Shown here: in pieces, positions 44,606 to 53,276 of the stretch | How the letters are laid out: every line of letters begins with the position of its first letter | Position numbering within the stretch: the stretch's first letter is position 1 | Source of the DNA: Pseudomonadota bacterium | Lineage (GTDB): Bacteria > Pseudomonadota > Gammaproteobacteria > Ga0077536 | Length of the DNA: 64,000 nt | Direction of reading: 5' to 3' | Assembly: GCA_016719885.1 (NCBI GenBank) | Contig: JADJYF010000004.1 | Span: forward strand, 101,001-165,000 | Notes under the pieces: model-generated | Database searches by the model: none | What the model saw: the letters and a program-made list of their open reading frames with translations, nothing else | What the model was told of the DNA's origin: nothing | Program-made: the position numbers and the translations under genes

Positions 44606-45454
44606 TCAGCGATAAGCCGGGATGAAGCGCGCGCAGGCATCCATCACCTCGAGCGCTTCGCCCTCGCTATCGGGCGGCAGGAACTGCACCACGCGCGTGA
44701 CGCCGGCCGCCTGGTATTCGTCCAGGATTGCGTTCGTCATCTCCATCGCCAGGAACACCGTGATCGGTATCGACGCCGCGTCACGACCGCTCTTCGCGCA
44801 GCGCTCGGCGAGTTCGGCCTTGGCTTTCTGCAAGGCGCCGCCGCGCGGGTCGACCAGCAGCCAGCCATCGCAGTAATCGACCACGCGTTGCAGGCCCGCG
44901 CCGCTGACCGCGCCGAGCAGCACCGGCGGGTGCGGACGCTGCACGGGTTTGGGCCAGCACCAGATGCGTTCGAAGTTGACGAACTCGCCGTGATAGCTCG
45001 CTTCGTCCTTGGTCCAGATGGCCTTCACCGCCGCCACGCGCTCGCGCAGGATCTTCCAGCGGTCTTCGAAGCGCGTGCCGTGGTTGGCCATTTCCTCGCG
45101 ATTCCAGCCGCCGCCGACCCCGAACAGGATGCGGCCGCCGGACAAGGTATCGAGCGTGGCGATGGCCTTGGCCGCGACGATGGGGTCGTGTTCCATCAAC
45201 AGGCAGATGCCGGCGCCGACCTTGATGCGCCGCGTGGCGCCGGCGGCGGCCATCATCGACACGAAGAGATCCATGAAATGCGAATACTGGCGCGGCAACT
45301 CGCCGCCCAGCGGATAGGGTGTGTCACGGCTGGCGGGAATGTGCGTGTGTTCGGGAAACCACACCGATTCGAAGCCGCGCTCTTCCGCCGCGCGCGCGCA
45401 GACGTCGGGGCGGATGCCGTACTCGGTGTTCATGCTGACGACGCCGAAATCCAT
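44606..45454 (-). CDS. LLM-class F420-dependent oxidoreductase
   Basis: A 282-residue luciferase-like TIM-barrel protein, third in the window. MDFGVVSMNTEYGIRPDVCARAAEERGFESVWFPEHTHIP, RRIKVGAGICLLMEHDPIVAAKAIATLDTLSGGR and FGVGGGWNREEMANHG match the F420-dependent TIGR03619-type group. The start at 45454 follows GAGGGGACC at ~8 bases. In actinobacteria and some proteobacteria, such proteins reduce steroid- or terpene-like substrates; the substrate here is unknown. Monocistronic, convergent with the thiolase. Confidence 0.88.
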   Translation of the reverse strand: MDFGVVSMNTEYGIRPDVCARAAEERGFESVWFPEHTHIPASRDTPYPLGGELPRQYSHFMDLFVSMMAAAGATRRIKVGAGICLLMEHDPIVAAKAIATLDTLSGGRILFGVGGGWNREEMANHGTRFEDRWKILRERVAAVKAIWTKDEASYHGEFVNFERIWCWPKPVQRPHPPVLLGAVSGAGLQRVVDYCDGWLLVDPRGGALQKAKAELAERCAKSGRDAASIPITVFLAMEMTNAILDEYQAAGVTRVVQFLPPDSEGEALEVMDACARFIPAYR

Positions 45455-45567
45455 GATGCGATGGTCCCCTCGATTTGAAACAGTCGAGGGTCTAACGTAC
45501 ACCAAGCCGGCCTTGCTCGCATGGCGAACGGCAGGCGCTGACGCAGCGTGCGTCGGCGACTACGCAG

Positions 45568-46317
45568 CTAGAGCACGCGGATCATCGGTCGCGCGCTGGG
45601 GTAGCTCGGCGACGGCAGGCATTCGAAGCCCGGCCGCGCGAACAGGTAACCCTGGAACAGCGTCAGCCCTTCGTCTTCGAACCAGTGGAATTCTTCCAGC
45701 GTTTCCACGCCTTCGGCGATGACGTCGATACCGAGATCGTTGCAGGCCTGGCGGATCGCCCGGACGATGGCCTGGCGCGGCCCATGGTGAGCGATGCCGC
45801 GCACCAGTTCCATGTCGAGCTTGACCAGGTCCGGCTGGAAATTCGCCAGCAGGTTGAGGCCCGAGTAGCCGGCGCCGAAATCGTCGATGGCGACCATCAC
45901 GCCCTCGGCACGGAATTCGTTGATGGCATCGGCGAAGCGCCGCTGATCATCGATGACCTGGGTCTCGGTCACCTCCAGCACCACGCGTTCGTTGTCGAAG
46001 CCATGGCGATGGGCCACCGCCAGGGTCTGGTCGATGACGGCATTGGAAGCGGCCAGCGAGCGCGGCTGGAAATTGAGGTGCAGCCGCGTGCGCATGCCGA
46101 GGCGCGCGGCCAGGGCGATGGCGCGCGGACGTGCCAGCTTGTCGATGGTCTCGATCGATGTCTCGTCCAGCGCGCCCAGGATCACGCCCGCCGGCTCGTT
46201 GCGTGCGCCACGCAGCAGCGCTTCATAGGCGTAGGGCAGGCGGCTCGCGATGTCGACTATCGGTTGAAAGGCATAGGACAGTCCGGCCACGCCGCTGGCA
46301 TCGAAATCAGCGTGCAT
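45568..46317 (-). CDS. EAL-domain c-di-GMP phosphodiesterase, partner of BLUF
   Basis: A 249-residue stand-alone EAL domain. The EALLRG signature is at 32-37, with LNFQPRS, LEVTETQ, AIDDFGAGYSG, VKLDMELV, AEGVET and GYLFARP; all metal- and substrate-binding positions are present, so active c-di-GMP hydrolysis is expected. The open frame extends to 46374, but the ATG at 46317 lies directly within the end of the BLUF gene (11-base overlap), marking translational coupling. Together they look like a split version of BLUF-EAL proteins such as BlrP1. Confidence 0.92.
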   Translation of the reverse strand: MHADFDASGVAGLSYAFQPIVDIASRLPYAYEALLRGARNEPAGVILGALDETSIETIDKLARPRAIALAARLGMRTRLHLNFQPRSLAASNAVIDQTLAVAHRHGFDNERVVLEVTETQVIDDQRRFADAINEFRAEGVMVAIDDFGAGYSGLNLLANFQPDLVKLDMELVRGIAHHGPRQAIVRAIRQACNDLGIDVIAEGVETLEEFHWFEDEGLTLFQGYLFARPGFECLPSPSYPSARPMIRVL

Positions 46318-46774
46318 TGGCCACCTTGAGATCGCGCGCGGGCGGCGCGGCATGGCGCCAGCGGCCGGCGGCAAAGGCGGTCAGCAGTTTCTTGGCGCGG
46401 CCGGGCGTCAGCGTTGCAAGGCACGAGCCGCTGTCGAAGAAATCGTTGAGACCCAAGGTGTCGCCGAGCTCGGCCGGGTCGAGCTCGGCAAAGCCCATGC
46501 TCCAGTCGGCGAACGCGCGGCGCGCGATGGGCTCGCGCATGATGGTGGTGACGCGGGTATGGCGCTCGTCGCGGGCGATGCGAGCATACAGAGCGTCGAC
46601 CACCGAGGCTTCGCCTTCCAGCACCTGGAAGAAGTTGCCGTCGATGTAGAGCAGGATGCCGCTCACGCCACGCGCGAGATTGCGCGCGCGGGCATCGTTC
46701 AGCATGTCCGTCAACTCCTGGGGCCGATAGGCGCGGCTCGCGGTACTGGCGTATATGCAGTGGATCATGCTCAT
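46307..46774 (-). CDS. BLUF-domain blue-light photoreceptor
   Basis: A 155-residue flavin-binding BLUF protein. All photocycle residues are seen: Tyr8 (IYAS), Asn32 (ARARN), Gln50 (FFQVLEG), Trp91 and Met93 (DWSMGF), matching AppA Tyr21, Asn45, Gln63, Trp104 and Met106. The C-terminal ~45 residues are a short helical/linker extension. Being the first gene of a pair with EAL, it should alter c-di-GMP hydrolysis on blue light, by direct contact or as a diffusible partner. AAGGTGA is 7 bases before the ATG at 46774. Cytosolic. Confidence 0.94.
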   Translation of the reverse strand: MSMIHCIYASTASRAYRPQELTDMLNDARARNLARGVSGILLYIDGNFFQVLEGEASVVDALYARIARDERHTRVTTIMREPIARRAFADWSMGFAELDPAELGDTLGLNDFFDSGSCLATLTPGRAKKLLTAFAAGRWRHAAPPARDLKVANAR

Positions 46775-46960
46775 TTCCGATCACCTTGGCGGGGCAGCGC
46801 GGCCTCCCTTCATGCACTGGCCGACGAGGCGGCGGCGGCCCTGTGCTTAAGCGGCCGAGAGGCCGCTAACCTTGAGCGCCGCCGCGCGCTTCGATGGCGG
46901 CTTGCAGAGGTCTGCGCACTGTGTCGCAATGCCCACACAGGCAGCAGGGGAGAGTGAGTC

Positions 46961-47869
46961 ATGGTTCAAACGGTGATGTTCAAAAGCGCCGGGGTGCAAT
47001 GCGCCGCCGATCTGTACAAGCCGGTAGGCGCGCGGCGCGGCCGGCGCGGGCCGGCGGTGGTCATGGGCCATGGTTTTTCGCTGGTCAAGGGCTGCCTTGC
47101 CGGCCAGGCCCAGGCCCTCGCCGAGGCGGGTTTCACGGTATTGGCCATCGATTACCGCACCTTCGGCGATTCCGGCGGTAGTCCGCGCGGGCAGTTGTTT
47201 CCGCTCAACGAGGCCGAGGACTTCCGCAACGCCATCAGTTACATGCAGGGCCGCGCCGATGTCGACCCGCAGCGCATCGGCATCTGGGGCGCGAGCTTCG
47301 CCGGCGCCCTGGTCAGCTACGTGGCGGCCGTGGACCGACGCGTGAAGGCCGCCTGCGCGGTGGTGCCGGTCACCGATGGTTACACCTGGCTCAAGCTATT
47401 GCGCAGCGAACATGAATTCAGCCAGCTGCGCGCGGCGGTGGAAGCCGACCGCGCCACGCGCTTTGCCGGCGGCAAGGGCGCGCGCATCCCGGTGTACGGA
47501 CCAACAGGCACGCTGTGCGCGCTGCCTTGCGACGAACAGATAGCGCAGTTCTTCGCCGTCATGCCCGACGCCTTTCCGACCTGGCGCAACACCATCACGC
47601 TCGAATCGATAGAAAAGATCCTGGAGTTCAGTCCGCTGGCTTTCGTGCATCGCATCACGCCGCGCCCCTATCTCATCATCAGCACCGCCGGGCACGACAT
47701 CGTGCATCCGGCCTGGACGGTGGCCGAACTCCATGCGCGGGCCCTGGAACCCAAGCGTCTCGAGTTCCTGCCCTTCGATCAGACCGGGCTGTACGTCGAA
47801 CCGGGCCTGTCGCAATCGAACGCCGTCGCCGCCGAGTTCTTCACCGAGCACCTGGGACCCGTGGCCTGA
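46961..47869 (+). CDS. Alpha/beta-hydrolase (dienelactone-hydrolase / S15-like)
   Basis: A 302-residue alpha/beta-hydrolase. The oxyanion segment VVMGHGFSLVKG, a nucleophile elbow GIWGASFAGAL (Ser in GxSxA form) and a candidate His in TAGHDIVHP are visible. It resembles the DeoX/X-Pro-peptidase-like group of cytosolic esterases or lactonases. GGGGAGAG precedes the ATG. The histidine-kinase GTG starts just 8 bases after its stop, so they are likely co-transcribed. Substrate unknown; lactone hydrolysis would match the window's oxygenases but is inference. Confidence 0.82.
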   Translation: MVQTVMFKSAGVQCAADLYKPVGARRGRRGPAVVMGHGFSLVKGCLAGQAQALAEAGFTVLAIDYRTFGDSGGSPRGQLFPLNEAEDFRNAISYMQGRADVDPQRIGIWGASFAGALVSYVAAVDRRVKAACAVVPVTDGYTWLKLLRSEHEFSQLRAAVEADRATRFAGGKGARIPVYGPTGTLCALPCDEQIAQFFAVMPDAFPTWRNTITLESIEKILEFSPLAFVHRITPRPYLIISTAGHDIVHPAWTVAELHARALEPKRLEFLPFDQTGLYVEPGLSQSNAVAAEFFTEHLGPVA

Positions 47870-47876
47870 GTACATC

Positions 47877-50648
47877 GTGCGTCATCGGCTAGCCAAGGCC
47901 GGGCTCGGCGACGCCGAGCACGTCGATCCCGACACCGACCCGCGCGTACGGCGCGAGCGCCTGCGCCTCGCGCTGCGCGGCCTGACCGGCAATTACATCG
48001 GTGGGGCGGTGGTCAGCCTGTTGGCGGTGTGGGCGTTGTGGGACGAGCTGCCCCACGCGCTGCTGTTGTCATGGCTGGCGTACATGGAGATCTCGATCGC
48101 GGTGCGTGCGTGGCGCAGTCAACGCGATGTGCGGCGCCTGGAGCAGAGCGACGATGCGCCGCCATTGCACGCGTTTCTGTGGGCGACGATGGCGGCCGGG
48201 CTCGGCTGGGGCGCGCTCGGCATGTTCCTGCCGCTGCTGCACGACAGCGATTCTCGCGCGCTGGTGGCGGTGGTGCTGGCCGGCGTCACGGCCGGCAGCG
48301 CGCCGAATTACGCGCTGGTGTTGCCGGCCGCGCGAGTCTTCCTGTGCACCGCCTTGATGCCGTGCATTCCCTTCTACGTGCTGGCCGGCAATCACGTCGA
48401 CATGGTGGTCGGCGCGATGATCGCCTGCTACCTCGCCATCACGCTGCGCAATGCTTCAATCTTGTCGCGTGGTCTCGGCACGGCGCTGGCGCTGCGTTTC
48501 GAGAACACCGTCATCGTCGACGAGCTGCTGGCCTCGCGCCACGAGGCCGAGGAACTCAACGAGTCACTGCGCGCGCGCATCGTCCAGCACGAGGAAGACA
48601 AGCGCGCGCTGATCCTGGCACGCGACGCGGCCGAGGGCGCGGCGCTGGCCAAGTCCGAATTCCTGGCCAACATGAGCCATGAAATTCGCACGCCCATGAA
48701 CGGCGTGCTGGGCCTGTCCGAACTGTTGCAGGGCACCGAGCTCAATCGTCGCCAGCAATACCTGGTGGACATGATCCATCGCTCCGGGCGCAGCCTGCTC
48801 AAAATCATCAACGACATTCTCGATTTCTCGAAAATCGAGGCCGGCAAGCTGGTGCTCGACGAGCGACCGTTCTCGCTGCGGGTGTTCATCGAGGACATCG
48901 GCGAAATGTTCTCCGAGACCGCCCATCGCGCCGGCCTGGAACTGGCGTGCGACATGCCGGCCGACATGCACGAGGTGTATCGCGGTGACGTCGAACGCAT
49001 TCGCCAGGTGCTGACCAACCTGGTCAGCAACGCCTTGAAGTTCACCGAGCAGGGCGAGGTGGTGGTGCGCGTGGCGACGCTGAAGGCCGACGCCGAACAT
49101 GCGCGCCTGCGCTTCTCGGTCAGTGATTCCGGCATCGGCATTCCGGCCCAGCACCAGGCGCGCATCTTCGATTCGTTCACCCAGGCCGATGGCTCCACCA
49201 CCCGCCAGTTCGGTGGCACGGGCCTGGGACTCGCGATCTGCAAACAGCTGGTGCAACTCATGCACGGTACCATCGGCGTCGAGAGCGAAGCGGGGCGTGG
49301 CTCGACCTTCTGGTTCGAAGTGCCATTGCGCAAGGCGGCGCGCGCCGAGGTCAGCGATGCGGGCTTGGACGGCGCGGCGCTGCATGGCATGTCGGTGGTC
49401 GTGATCGGGCCGGCCGACAGCGCGCGAGCCGTGCTGTGCGCGCAGCTAGAAGCGTGGGGCGTGAAAGTCACGACCGCGCCGGACGGCGCGCGCGGCCTCG
49501 ACGCGCTGCGCGCCCAGGCGGCGACGGCGTCGCCGGCAGCGGCCGTGATCTTCCCGCGCGACCTGGCCGACATGCCGGCCAGCTATTTCACCACCCGCGT
49601 GCGTGGCGAGCGCGGCTTGGGCCACGTGCGCCTGGTCATGCTGACCACGGTCGCCAATCTCGAATCGACCGGCGAACTGCTGGCGGTCGGCGTCAGCGCC
49701 TACGTCACCAAGCCGGTACGTCAGCGCGATCTGCACGCGGCCCTGCTGGCTGGCGCACCGAAGCTGTCGCGCGCCGACGCCGTCGGCGCGCGCGCCGGTG
49801 GTCGTCGCTTCAGCGCGCGCGTGCTGCTGGTGGAAGACAACGCGGTCAACCAGGAGCTTGCGCGCAGCCAGCTGGAAAGTCTCGGTTGCCAGGTGCGGGT
49901 CGCGACCAACGGCCGCGAAGCGCTGGACGCGGTGACCTTGAATCCCCTCGACGCCTTGCGCGAACCTTATGACCTGGTGTTGATGGATTGCCAGATGCCG
50001 GTCATGGATGGCTACGCGGCGACCGCCGAGCTGCGCCGGTGGGAACGCCAGCAGGGCAACGCGCGCCTGCCGATCGTGGCGCTCACCGCCCATGCGCTGG
50101 AAGGCGACCGCGAGCGATGTCTCGCCCACGGCATGGACGATTACCTGGCCAAGCCTTTCACGCGCGACGAGCTGGAACGCATGCTGGCACGCTGGCTGCC
50201 GCAGTCCGTCGCCCCCACCCGTAACGAGCCTGTAGCGATGTGCACGACCAACGACACCCAGAGTACCGTGCTGGACCACAAGATCATCGAGCGCATCACC
50301 GCCCTGCAGCGCGACGGTAAACCCGACCTGCTGGCCCATCTCATCGGCCTGTTCTTTGCCAGCGTGCCGCGCTTGCTGAGCGAAATCGAATTCGGCCTCA
50401 CGGCGGGCGATGCCACGCTGGTGCGGCGCGCGGTGCATACCTTGAAATCCAGCAGCGCCAATCTCGGCGGCACGGCGCTCGCCAAGTTGTGCGGTGAACT
50501 CGAACTGCATGCGCGCGACGGCGCCTTGCCGGCGGTGGCGGCGCGCATCGACGTCCTGCATTTCGAACTCGATGGCGTGATAGCGGCATTGCGCGCGCTG
50601 CGTCCCCAGGTTGAACTGCCCGCCAACGCCAAGGAAGCCAGCTCATGA
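47877..50648 (+). CDS. Hybrid sensor histidine kinase (BarA/TorS-like) with pseudo-receiver and HPt
   Basis: 923 residues from a GTG start. Order: N-terminal membrane sensor with about six helices (36-195), a coiled linker (210-255), HisKA with His268 (NMSHEIRTP), HATPase_c with N-box NLVSNALKF, DSGIGIP and GTGLGLA, a receiver-like domain at 503-625 that lacks the phosphoacceptor Asp (Pro560 in its place) though TKP remains, a complete receiver with Asp704 (LMDCQMP), and HPt with His854 (VHTLKSSSANLG). Thus the phosphorelay is His268-Asp704-His854. The next gene overlaps by ATGA and encodes the obvious output, a REC-GGDEF-EAL protein. The sensed signal is unknown. Confidence 0.92.
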   Translation: MRHRLAKAGLGDAEHVDPDTDPRVRRERLRLALRGLTGNYIGGAVVSLLAVWALWDELPHALLLSWLAYMEISIAVRAWRSQRDVRRLEQSDDAPPLHAFLWATMAAGLGWGALGMFLPLLHDSDSRALVAVVLAGVTAGSAPNYALVLPAARVFLCTALMPCIPFYVLAGNHVDMVVGAMIACYLAITLRNASILSRGLGTALALRFENTVIVDELLASRHEAEELNESLRARIVQHEEDKRALILARDAAEGAALAKSEFLANMSHEIRTPMNGVLGLSELLQGTELNRRQQYLVDMIHRSGRSLLKIINDILDFSKIEAGKLVLDERPFSLRVFIEDIGEMFSETAHRAGLELACDMPADMHEVYRGDVERIRQVLTNLVSNALKFTEQGEVVVRVATLKADAEHARLRFSVSDSGIGIPAQHQARIFDSFTQADGSTTRQFGGTGLGLAICKQLVQLMHGTIGVESEAGRGSTFWFEVPLRKAARAEVSDAGLDGAALHGMSVVVIGPADSARAVLCAQLEAWGVKVTTAPDGARGLDALRAQAATASPAAAVIFPRDLADMPASYFTTRVRGERGLGHVRLVMLTTVANLESTGELLAVGVSAYVTKPVRQRDLHAALLAGAPKLSRADAVGARAGGRRFSARVLLVEDNAVNQELARSQLESLGCQVRVATNGREALDAVTLNPLDALREPYDLVLMDCQMPVMDGYAATAELRRWERQQGNARLPIVALTAHALEGDRERCLAHGMDDYLAKPFTRDELERMLARWLPQSVAPTRNEPVAMCTTNDTQSTVLDHKIIERITALQRDGKPDLLAHLIGLFFASVPRLLSEIEFGLTAGDATLVRRAVHTLKSSSANLGGTALAKLCGELELHARDGALPAVAARIDVLHFELDGVIAALRALRPQVELPANAKEASS

Positions 50649-52774
50649 CTGCAACCACGCCAGCCCTGTGCCTGATCGTCGACGATGACGAGATGCTGCG
50701 CGCGCTCACGCGCGCCGCGCTCGAAGGCGCCGGCTTCCTGGTGGAGGAGATCCCCGACGGCGAGCGGCTGGTGGCGGAGTTCCGGCGCCTGCGCCCGGAC
50801 GTGATCCTGCTCGACGTGCTGATGCCCGGCCTGGACGGCTTCGCGGCCTGCGCACAGCTGCGCGCCGATCCGCTCGGCAGCCATGTGCCGGTGTTGATGA
50901 TGACCGGTCTCGACGACGTCGAGTCGATCAACCATGCCTACGAAGTGGGCGCCACGGATTTCGTCACCAAGCCCATCAGCTTCGATCTCCTGAGCCATCG
51001 CCTGCGTTACATGCTGCGCGCCAAGAGCACCGCCGACGCGCTGCGCGCCAGCGAAGCGCGCCTCGCGCTGGCGCAGCGCATCGCGCGCCTCGGTCATTGG
51101 CAAGCCGACGCCAAGGGCGTGTTCGAGCCGTGGTCGCGCGAAACCTACGAAGTGCTGGGCCTGCCGCGCTCGGTGGTGATTGGCGATCTGACGGAACTGG
51201 CGCGTCTCGCCATCGCCGAGGATCGCGAGCGCGTGGACGTCGCCTTCGGCGAAGCGCTGCGCCACGGCAACTCCTTCAATCTCGAATTCCGCATCGCCGG
51301 CAGCGACGGCGAAGTGCGCAACCTGTACGTGGTGGCGCTGGCCGAGAACGTGGTGGACGGCGGCGCACGCTTCATCGGTACGCTGCAGGACATCACCGAG
51401 CGCCGCCGCGCCGAGCAGCAGATCCATCAGCTCGCCTATTTCGACGCGGTGACCGGCCTGCCCAATCGCGCCTCGATACGCGCCCACCTGGTACAGGCGC
51501 TGGCCTTGGCCAAGCGTAACGAGCGTTCCCTGGCGGTGCTGTCCATCGACCTCGACCACTTCCAGCGCATCAACGACACGCTGGGCTTCGCCAGCGGCAA
51601 CGAGCTGCTGCGCGCGGTCGGCGAGCGCTTTCGCGCCGTGCTGCGCGCCGGCGACAGCGTGTCGCTGTTGAGCGAAACCTTGACCCTCGAAACCGTCGGC
51701 CGTGCCGCCGGCGACGAGTTCATCGCGCTGTTGCCCGACATCGCCACCGCCGAAGACGCGGCGGTGATCGCGCGGCGGCTGCGCGGCGCCCTGAACGAGC
51801 CGTTCGAGATCGCCGACCAGGAGATCTACGCGCGCACTTCCATCGGCATCAGCGTGTTTCCGGACGATGGTGCGAGCGCCGACGATCTGCTCAAGCACGC
51901 CGACAGCGCGTTGGCCCAGGCCAAGCGCGAGGGACGCGACTGCTACCAGTTCTTCACGGCGGCGCTCAACGCGCGCGCGTTCAAGCGCCTGACGGTGGAA
52001 ATGCATCTGCGCCGCGCGCTCGACCGCGACCAGTTCATGGTCTATTTCCAGCCCAAGCTGCGCGCCAGCGATCTCGAGGTGGTGGGTTTCGAAGCGCTGG
52101 TGCGCTGGATGCATCCCGAGCTCGGTCGCGTATCACCGGCCGAGTTCATTCCCATCGCCGAGGAGACCGGCCTCATCGTGCCCATCGGTGAATGGGTGCT
52201 GTCCAATGCCGCCAGGCAACTGGTGGCCTGGGACCGCGTCGGGCGCGCGCCACTGAAATGCGCGGTCAACCTGTCGGCCATGCAGTTCCGCGTCAAGGAT
52301 CTGCATCAACGCCTGGCACGGGTGGTGACGGACGCCGGACTCGATGCATCGCGCATCGACCTTGAATTGACCGAAAGCGTGCTGATGGAAGACGGCCAGA
52401 CCGCCATCCGTACCTTGCATGAATTGAAGAGCCACGGCTTCGGCGTGGCGGTCGACGACTTTGGCACCGGCTATTCGTCCTTGAGTTATCTCAAGCGCCT
52501 GCCCATCGACGTGCTGAAAATCGATCAGTCCTTCGTGCGCGAACTCGGTACCGGCGGCGAGGACGCCGCCATCGTCAGCACCATCATCAGCATGGCGCGC
52601 AGTCTCAATCTCAAGGTGGTGGCGGAAGGCGTGGAACTCGCGTCGCAGCTCGAATTCCTGCGCACCCAGGGTTGCGACGAGCTGCAGGGTTACCTGTTCA
52701 GCCCGCCGCTGCCGGCGGCCGACATCACCGCCTGGGTCGAACAGCACGCGGCGCGGCCGCGCGACCCGAACTGA
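50645..52774 (+). CDS. REC-PAS-GGDEF-EAL response regulator
   Basis: A 709-residue response regulator controlling c-di-GMP. Receiver at 5-125 with phospho-Asp57, then a PAS domain (140-255), GGDEF domain (260-435) with AGDEF at 355-359, and EAL domain (445-700) with intact EALVR (483-487), NLSAMQF, LELTES, DDFGTGYSS, KIDQSF, AEGVE and QGYLF. The AGDEF variant can be active or serve as GTP-sensing, while the EAL domain looks fully active, so net phosphodiesterase is likely. The start overlaps the kinase stop (ATGA), making it the cognate partner. Confidence 0.93.
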   Translation: MTATTPALCLIVDDDEMLRALTRAALEGAGFLVEEIPDGERLVAEFRRLRPDVILLDVLMPGLDGFAACAQLRADPLGSHVPVLMMTGLDDVESINHAYEVGATDFVTKPISFDLLSHRLRYMLRAKSTADALRASEARLALAQRIARLGHWQADAKGVFEPWSRETYEVLGLPRSVVIGDLTELARLAIAEDRERVDVAFGEALRHGNSFNLEFRIAGSDGEVRNLYVVALAENVVDGGARFIGTLQDITERRRAEQQIHQLAYFDAVTGLPNRASIRAHLVQALALAKRNERSLAVLSIDLDHFQRINDTLGFASGNELLRAVGERFRAVLRAGDSVSLLSETLTLETVGRAAGDEFIALLPDIATAEDAAVIARRLRGALNEPFEIADQEIYARTSIGISVFPDDGASADDLLKHADSALAQAKREGRDCYQFFTAALNARAFKRLTVEMHLRRALDRDQFMVYFQPKLRASDLEVVGFEALVRWMHPELGRVSPAEFIPIAEETGLIVPIGEWVLSNAARQLVAWDRVGRAPLKCAVNLSAMQFRVKDLHQRLARVVTDAGLDASRIDLELTESVLMEDGQTAIRTLHELKSHGFGVAVDDFGTGYSSLSYLKRLPIDVLKIDQSFVRELGTGGEDAAIVSTIISMARSLNLKVVAEGVELASQLEFLRTQGCDELQGYLFSPPLPAADITAWVEQHAARPRDPN

Positions 52775-52777
52775 AGG

Positions 52778-53209
52778 TCAGCGTTTGAACGCTTCGCCGT
52801 GCAGGGTCAGGCCATTGCCCTGTACCAGTACGAACTGCAGGCGCGTGCCGGCTTGGACGATGTTGAAGTCCAGCGTCGAGACCTTGCTGCTGCCGCTGTA
52901 CTTGAGGTTGGTCGACTTGCCGATGCAAGTCGAAGCCACCGTGTAGGTGCCGCTGGCGGCGAAACTCGCGACCGGATCGCCGCCGCAGCTGTTGCGCTGG
53001 GCCGTGATCTTGACGGTGTTGCTGCTGCCGGTGCCGGAGTTGAACGTCATCAAGCCCACGCCGACGCAGTTGCGCGCGCCGGCGAAATCCACCGCATCGT
53101 AGCTGAAACCCCAGGTGCCGGTGACGGTGGCGATGGCGCAGGCGGCACTGGCGCCGTCGGCCGCCGCCAGCAGCGCGGCGGCGGCGATGAAGTGAACGGC
53201 TTTGTGCAT
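52778..53209 (-). CDS. Secreted beta-rich hypothetical protein
   Basis: 143 residues with a signal peptide (MHKAVHFIAAAALLAAADGASA). The mature part is Gly/Ser/Thr-rich, probably a small beta-barrel or sandwich, with four cysteines (mature Cys2 and those in NCVG, NSCGG and STCIG) that could give two disulfides. Strand-like segments repeat the pattern GTWGFSYD, GTYTVAST and STNLKYSG. Family not recognised. The start at 53209 follows GAGGATCG. It lies downstream of the PQQ dehydrogenase on the same strand, separated by 67 bases, possibly its accessory. Confidence 0.72.
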   Translation of the reverse strand: MHKAVHFIAAAALLAAADGASAACAIATVTGTWGFSYDAVDFAGARNCVGVGLMTFNSGTGSSNTVKITAQRNSCGGDPVASFAASGTYTVASTCIGKSTNLKYSGSSKVSTLDFNIVQAGTRLQFVLVQGNGLTLHGEAFKR

Positions 53210-53276
53210 GGTGCGATCCTCGCTGTGATGAGATGTGCGCGACGCTCGAGGTCGCGCACATCCAAGCGCCGCGCTG

